NCBI RefSeq assembly: GCF_016801865.2
Contig: NC_068938.1
Span: 197,675,077-197,739,076, forward strand
Length of the DNA stretch: 64,000 bases
DNA from: Culex pipiens pallens
Taxonomy: Eukaryota > Arthropoda > Insecta > Diptera > Culicidae
Direction of reading: 5' to 3'
Shown here one piece after another: positions 58,655 through 64,000 of the stretch; the stretch's first letter is position 1, and each line of letters begins with the position of its first letter. The notes under the pieces were generated by a model that was not told the DNA's origin, did not search any database, and saw only the letters and a program-made list of their open reading frames with translations. The position numbers and the translations under genes are program-made.

Positions 58655-58899
58655 ACGACGAAGTTGACTTTATAGCTGTCGGCCACCATTGCTAGTACCA
58701 ACCACTAGTGTCTTCCTTTTTATCTACAAGGACTTCGCCGCCCTGGGCTCCTAAGTGTATGAAAGTATGGCACGGAGCGACGGCGCCGAATACCCATATT
58801 TACACAAAGAATTTTTAGAGCGCCCGCCGCGGGATTCGAACCGGCGACCTCTGGATTGTGAGTCCAGTGCGCGGTCCGATTGATCCACACGGGCGGGAC
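58655..58899 (-). mobile_element. 245-bp tRNA-derived SINE
   Basis: Flanked by a 12-bp duplication gaaaaattaata (58643-58654 and 58900-58911). On the minus strand it starts gtcccgcccgtgtgg, has a tRNA-like head (58894-58822) and a body of about 165 bp that ends ...cttcgtcgtt. Confidence 0.88.
58822..58894 (-). tRNA. tRNA-like SINE head, anticodon CAC
   Basis: 73 nt. Acceptor GCCCGTG/GGCGGGC (six pairs, one mismatch), anticodon stem CTGGA/TCCAG with loop CTCACAA, and T loop TTCGAAT with one stem mismatch. The A-box region TGGATCAATCGG is acceptable. The target duplication proves it is the head of a SINE; the body resembles a tRNA-Arg more than a tRNA-Val despite the anticodon. Confidence 0.7.
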
Positions 58900-58911
58900 G
58901 AAAAATTAATA

Positions 58912-61886
58912 AGTATATATTTATTACGATTGATTTTCGCACACTTTGTGTTCAATCTATCAAAAATATATCTTACTGTGTACACACAAAACCACCCAAA
59001 ACCAAATCCCAACTCAGCTAGAAATCGTACCTTATCCAGTGCAAGCTCCTTCCGAACAAATCCCTCTAAACTCCCCAATCCGGCAATGATTTGCTTGGAA
59101 GAGCTCGATTTCGTGGTCCACCAAACCACACAAAAGACCATTTTCACGTTTTTCCAGCATTTTCCCTACCACACAGCAAAAAAACGCACAGTTTTCACCC
59201 ATTCAACGCAAAAGACAATGCACGCTTACAAAGTACCTAGTACCGATTCGTCCTTGTAACGCGGATTTTCACCGGAAGTTGGAATTGTCCTTCTGCAAGC
59301 TAGACGGTCGCGTGAGTATGCAGAACACGAACTGGTGTGCTAACTAACTTGCACGAGGATGATGATGACGATGGAACTACCTCAACGCACTGGCGGGGAA
59401 AGGGGGAAGCCAAGAATTATCACCAACGATGTGCTTTTAAAGGGAAGGAATTGAGATGGGCAAAACTCTTTCCATTTTTGGGAAAGCTGAACTCAGCGTA
59501 GGTAATGGATATGTGGTGGATTAAGCGGAAAAAAGGTTGAAAAGTATATTTTCATATTATTTAATTTGCTAAATTTGAAAATTTCAACTGAAATCTGAAA
59601 AATCGACCAAATTGAACAACTAAATAACTAATCAACAGAAAACTAAAAACTTTTAACTGAAAACTTGAAACTAATAACCAGAAATGGCTTAACTTACAAT
59701 CTGAAGTAAATTACGAAAATAACAATCAACTATGCAAATTTCTGTAACCACCCAGGTCTCAATCGTCCATTACCCGGAATTGACCAATTCCGGGAGTCGC
59801 GAATCCCAAACCGATATGGTCACACTTTACCAAAACCAACTGACCGTGTTAACCGCACGCAGACACACACACAAATGGCAGTGAAACTCATTTGGGGCTC
59901 AGTCCAGTAATCGGCCTCATTATCCTGGTGTAGATTTTGCATTCCGTGGCGGTTGCTGCGCAGGACCATTGCCATTTCAGCTTTTGTCAGGCTCGGGAAC
60001 TATAGTTAGGCCCTGGGTATTGTTAAAACTTGGCAACGGAAAATTAAGTTTCGCGTGCACGTTTCCCAAAATGGGTAAAACGGAGTGACTTTCACAGTAA
60101 CGACAGACTAAGCTGACAGGGCTCGTGACGGGGAAGGTGGAACACGGAGAGAAGTTGCTAGGGAAATTTAACAAATTGATAACAATTAGTTTGTAATTTT
60201 TTGTATTGCTTTTGATCTGAAGATTGTTTCCAGTTTTTTTTTTATAGAGTGAAAATTCAAATGATTTACGTTACAGTTATTCAAAAAGGAAAGTGTCTAC
60301 AAATATAAACAATATGCTCTGTAATGTTATTCAACCTAACAAAAGTATATACGAATGGTTTTCAACAATTGTCGCTTGAGCCCTATTTTGTGACAACGAC
60401 CATTTTGGTTGAAAATGGGTTAATGATAACGTTTTGTAAAGCTCAACAAACTATACAAGATGCTTTAAGCCGATTTTGGAAATTAAAATTCGTTTCCTAG
60501 ATATCGCAAAACAAACTTGTGAAAAGTCCTTTTTTGAGACACGTAACTTTTTTTAGGAAAATTAGGATTTTTATGTTATTTGCTCAAATTTATGCTCAGA
60601 TACATTTTTTAGACAATAACTTCTTTTGTTTTTTTTTTCAAATATATTTGTTAAGTTAGCTGAACCATTGATATTTGCTTGTTTAAATTTGCATGGGAAT
60701 AATGTGCACAATTTTGACAAGTAGTCAATATTTACTCTCAAAACAAATCTCTGACACGTGCCTTCAAGATTTTTGTTTACATAATTTACTGTTTAATTTA
60801 AAAATAGCAACTTAACTATGTAAGAGTTGATTTAAAAAATTGAAGATATTTTTTTCGACAGAACTAAAAATTTAAAATCGAGCTATTTAAATTGACGCTA
60901 TTTTTAAGATTTGCTCTCTTTTAAAAGGTCCAATCGTCAATGTCTCTTAAGCAAATGTGTCTTGAATTTTCTAATCTTTTCGATTTTTGTAAAGATGATC
61001 TTCAGGTTAAAAAAGGCACAATTTTAACAAACAAAAATTAAGTAGCTATTACTTTAAAACGTTGCACGGTGTCGAATTTTATGATGAGTATTTTTTGATC
61101 ACAAATTAGACTTTATATCTCAAATAAGGGCAAAAAAGTTTGTTGTTTTACAGATAAAAAAAAATAGGTTTTTCGAAAAATTGGCAATCTGCCAAATGAA
61201 TTTGATCGACTTGTGTTGGCATTGGCATGGCATTTTTTTGTTTTCTGAAATATATCCTGAAACGAGATATGTAAAAAAATATGGCTGAAACTCTCCGATG
61301 TCTTTCCTATGTCCAAAGAGCCATTTTGCATGATCACTTTCATATAACTTCCTTACAAATTTGGCAACTGTTCATACAAAAATGATTTGTAAAAATTCAA
61401 AAATATCTATAGAATTTCAAGGATTTTTTTGAGAACTACATCGAAATGCATACATACAAATTTTTCTTTTTTGAATTTTAAAATCACTTTTTGTAGCTAA
61501 AAATCAATTTCTAAAAAAAACTTTTTAATTTATACTCTGTGTTTAGAAGACATAAAATGCCATCTTTTCAGAAAATTCAAGAAAGAGAAAAAAAAATTAA
61601 ATAGGGATGTGAAAATAATCTCTAAAAAATCAAAAAAACTTTTGTTGGCTTTATTTGAATTTTGAATATGATTTTATACATAATTTGCACTCTTTTAATG
61701 TTCTAGCCATTTTTAAGGTATTTTTTTTGAAAATAGTCGAAGTTGTTTGCTGAGATCTGGAAATAAAAAGATATAAAAATCAGGAGAAATAGTTTACTCA
61801 GTGTTGCTTACCAAAATCTCCGGAACTAATTTTCCGATTTTTTTTGCCATTTTTAAATTGAGTTTTATTTTAAAATTTGGAAATTA
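58912..61886. other. Spacer; GC-richer unique region to 60.2 kb, then AT-rich
   Basis: 58980-59480 and 59740-60180 are more complex and GC-richer with no convincing frame. 60180-61886 is AT-rich with dispersed-repeat fragments (61290-61400). Confidence 0.5.
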
Positions 61887-61910
61887 TTTTTAATTCAAAG
61901 AGCAGGAATT

Positions 61911-62742
61911 CGCTTCGCTTCGCTTCGCTTCGCTAGGAGACGGTGATTTTAGCGGATTGCAGACTGGATTTTCGCCATGTGATGTGATGATTGTCTAAGC
62001 CCAAGTTGCCTAGGAATCGATAATTGGGAATAGAACCAATTCCACCTGAACCAGATTCTCACCACCATGGCAGCCGTCCATTGCCGGCCGCTCCCATCTC
62101 CACCGCGCACCAGGGACAAGGATAGGGGATTTGGAAGACGGGAAGTGTTGATGCTCCACTTTTTTCAGAGTATTAAGGGAAAATCTCCACGGTATCCTCA
62201 AGTAAGTTTCACATGGAGTTGGACGGTTTTTGGGAAGGTGAATGGTCTGAGGAGCCACCCTAGGCGAGTGGTAACGACCGTTTGCATTGTTGTTCGAATT
62301 CTTCGTGTGTTCTCATTTCTAATGGGAAAGCTTTCAATTCTTCTCATCTCTTATTGGATGAATTCTATCAGTCGCCCAGGCTATTTATAGCGAGGTATTT
62401 TTAGATTCAATTTCAACTGCGCTTGCAATCTTGCATGCAATCTTGTTTGAGTTCTGATGTTCAACTTGCATTCAATTTTGATTCTTTGTCCGATTCTTGG
62501 ATTCAATTATACCAGTCTAATTCCTCCTCAAGCTACCAATGCTCCACGGTTAAGTGGAAAGCATTTTTGCTTGCCAATCCTAAGGACAGGGGATCGAACC
62601 CCGCCGTGAGCTTTTTCATGATTTTTCCATTAATTCCAAATTTAATGAATTCAGAACTTTCTCGTTGGGAGCAGATGGGTATCGAACCCAGAACCATTCG
62701 CTTATAAAGCGAACATCGTAACCATTCAGCCACGACCGCTCC
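61911..62742 (-). mobile_element. Long (832 bp) tRNA-headed SINE with pentanucleotide tail
   Basis: Bounded by a perfect 24-nt direct repeat at 61887-61910 and 62743-62766 (it contains aattcaaagagcaggaatt). On the minus strand it starts exactly at the tRNA-like head and ends ...ccgtctcct followed by about five GCGAA units. SINEs are usually 100-500 bp, so the internal 600 bp is unusual. It contains a second B-box-like ggggttcgatcccc (about 62589-62602), but no long frame with a recognisable product. Gecko of Aedes aegypti is a known SINE with variable 3' tandem repeats. Confidence 0.88.
62668..62742 (-). tRNA. tRNA-like SINE head, anticodon TAT
   Basis: 75 nt. Acceptor GGAGCGG/CTGCTCC with one G-T pair, anticodon stem TTCGC/GCGAA, loop TTTATAA and B box GGTTCGATACC. 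Very similar to the head at 2801-2876. Confidence 0.75.
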
Positions 62743-62766
62743 TTTTTAATTCAAAGAGCAGGAATT

Positions 62767-64000
62767 TTCACAAAAGTTCATTGAAAACATTGATGAGTTT
62801 TTTGGGGGGTACATCAAAATTTTAATAAATTTCAAAATATGTTGAAAGTAGTTCAAATTAGGCCTTACATAATTTGACACTCAACAAGTTTTTTTTTTAT
62901 TTGCGATTGATATCTATTGATATCAATATCCATTATAATGTGTAAAATTTCTTCTCTTAGGCCAGCGGTGCCTAAAGTCAAATATCTTTTTGGAAAAAAA
63001 ATCAAAATAAACCAAGTTGAAAGCCAAATCAAAGCAGAATTTCAGAGGCTTCAACCTCCTGTCAGTCGAAGTGAAGGAGAAATGTGATCTTTTATCTCGT
63101 TGTAAGAAAATATTTATAATGAAATTTAACAAAAAGTTTTTAATAAAATGCCTTACTGCCCCTGATCGCATAAATGTCCCATATGCATTTTCATCGTTTT
63201 TGAGTTATTTATGCAGTTTTGTTCAGATTCGCGAGATCTTTCAGGAAAAGCCTATAACATCCATTACTTTGTTCTAGAAATCAGGAGGAAATCCAGTTTT
63301 TTCGTGAAAACTTAACACGTAACCTTATGTGTGGGACAAACTTAAAATGCGTTTTCTCAGCTTGCTGTTTTTGCATATGGGACATTTATGTGAACATGGG
63401 CAGCTTAGTGCTATTTAAAAACTTCTACGATAAGTGTTAAAGTTGTATCATCCAGAAATACTGTAAGTAAGAATATTTTAATTTTAATAAAAGTGATGTC
63501 CTGATTCACCTTTAATGAAAGGAAGCCCTGAATTTTTCATGATTTTTAAAATAACTTAAGACAAAATGTTTTTTTTTATCAATTAAAGCTTAACTCCTCC
63601 ACAAAATGTTATCATTCTTTCGACTTTCCGCCTGCTCAGACACAATTCATCTCTAAAGCAATAGAAATTATCACTCATCACATAAGTCATACTCCCCAAC
63701 CATTTCCCTCCGTGCATATCTCCCTGCCCTTCCAAATAATGCACATTTGCATCATCCAAGTCGTAAAGTTACAAACTTATCGCTAGGCAAAACTTAAATG
63801 ACGCCGCCGTCTCTAACACTAACACACTGCCACGAACGACGAGATTAAATTATGTAGCACCCGAAAGTCACCCGCGATAAATTGGATGTAGAATTTCGTT
63901 TCACTGCTGCTGCTGGTGATGGCAGTGCTGCCAGCTCACTCTCACCAGCCGAAAACAGGAAGAGGAAGTAGTTTTTCATCAACAAAAACCCGAGGCCGGG
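62767..64000. other. AT-rich end of window with an inverted repeat
   Basis: cataaatgtcccatatgca (63169-63187) is inverted at 63372-63390, enclosing about 185 bp; probably a small foldback MITE. From about 63590 to the end the sequence is more complex but shows no gene. Confidence 0.5.

Noticed and set aside
62950..62975. hAT-like left end ccagcggtgcctaaag
   Set aside because: No matching inverted end or 8-bp duplication found downstream.

Overview
This window reads as gene-poor, AT-rich insect nuclear DNA. The organism is most likely a culicine mosquito. That is an inference from the mix of tRNA-derived SINEs, GIY-YIG Penelope elements, TA- and TTAA-flanked MITEs and young LTR elements; no host marker gene is present. 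I found no intact, convincing host protein-coding gene. The single-copy-looking sequence is AT-rich spacer interrupted by GC-richer islands (about 9.88-10.8, 23.0-23.6, 25.15-25.9, 30.0-30.5, 33.5-34.2, 41.3-41.8, 48.6-49.0, 49.25-49.75, 52.55-54.1 and 58.98-60.2 kb). This suggests a long intron or an intergenic region.

Layout. 0-1.2 kb: a tandem array of 164-bp monomers in a three-monomer higher-order pattern. 2.8-3.2 kb: a SINE with two tRNA-like modules. 5.1-11.5 kb: MITEs and a 1.3-kb foldback element. 11.8-20.0 kb: a complete-ended Ty3/gypsy-type LTR retrotransposon on the minus strand, with near-identical 1.13-kb LTRs and ACGG target duplications but a gutted gag-RT region. 21.4-22.4 kb: a TA-flanked MITE. 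24.3-25.05 kb: two abutting microsatellites. 27.3-28.3 kb: a 1-kb retroinsertion that fuses a broken host coding sequence to a 3' module. 34.4-38.3 kb: a head-to-head inverted Penelope-like element whose 3' ends carry a hammerhead-like motif. 39.0-39.9 kb: another foldback. 42.1-43.0 kb: a solo LTR with GTTAC duplications. 44.3 kb: a 139-bp palindromic MITE. 45.8-47.0 kb: a non-autonomous hAT element. 47.25-48.06 and 50.25-50.93 kb: foldback elements. 55.6-56.6 kb: a second 1-kb chimeric insertion ending in the same 3' module as the one at 27.3 kb. 58.65-58.90 kb: a tRNA-derived SINE. 61.9-62.7 kb: an unusually long (832 bp) SINE with a 24-nt target duplication and a pentanucleotide tail.

The strongest lead is the pair of chimeric insertions at 27306-28302 and 55620-56625. 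Each has its own 17-19 nt target duplication and an unrelated mRNA-like 5' half, and both share a ~480-bp 3' module joined at the same point. This looks like repeated template switching from one short retroelement RNA onto different host transcripts. Secondary leads are the hammerhead-like motif whose altered core positions would preserve the internal 3-8 base pair, the two SINEs with one tRNA head on different bodies, and the 492-bp higher-order satellite.
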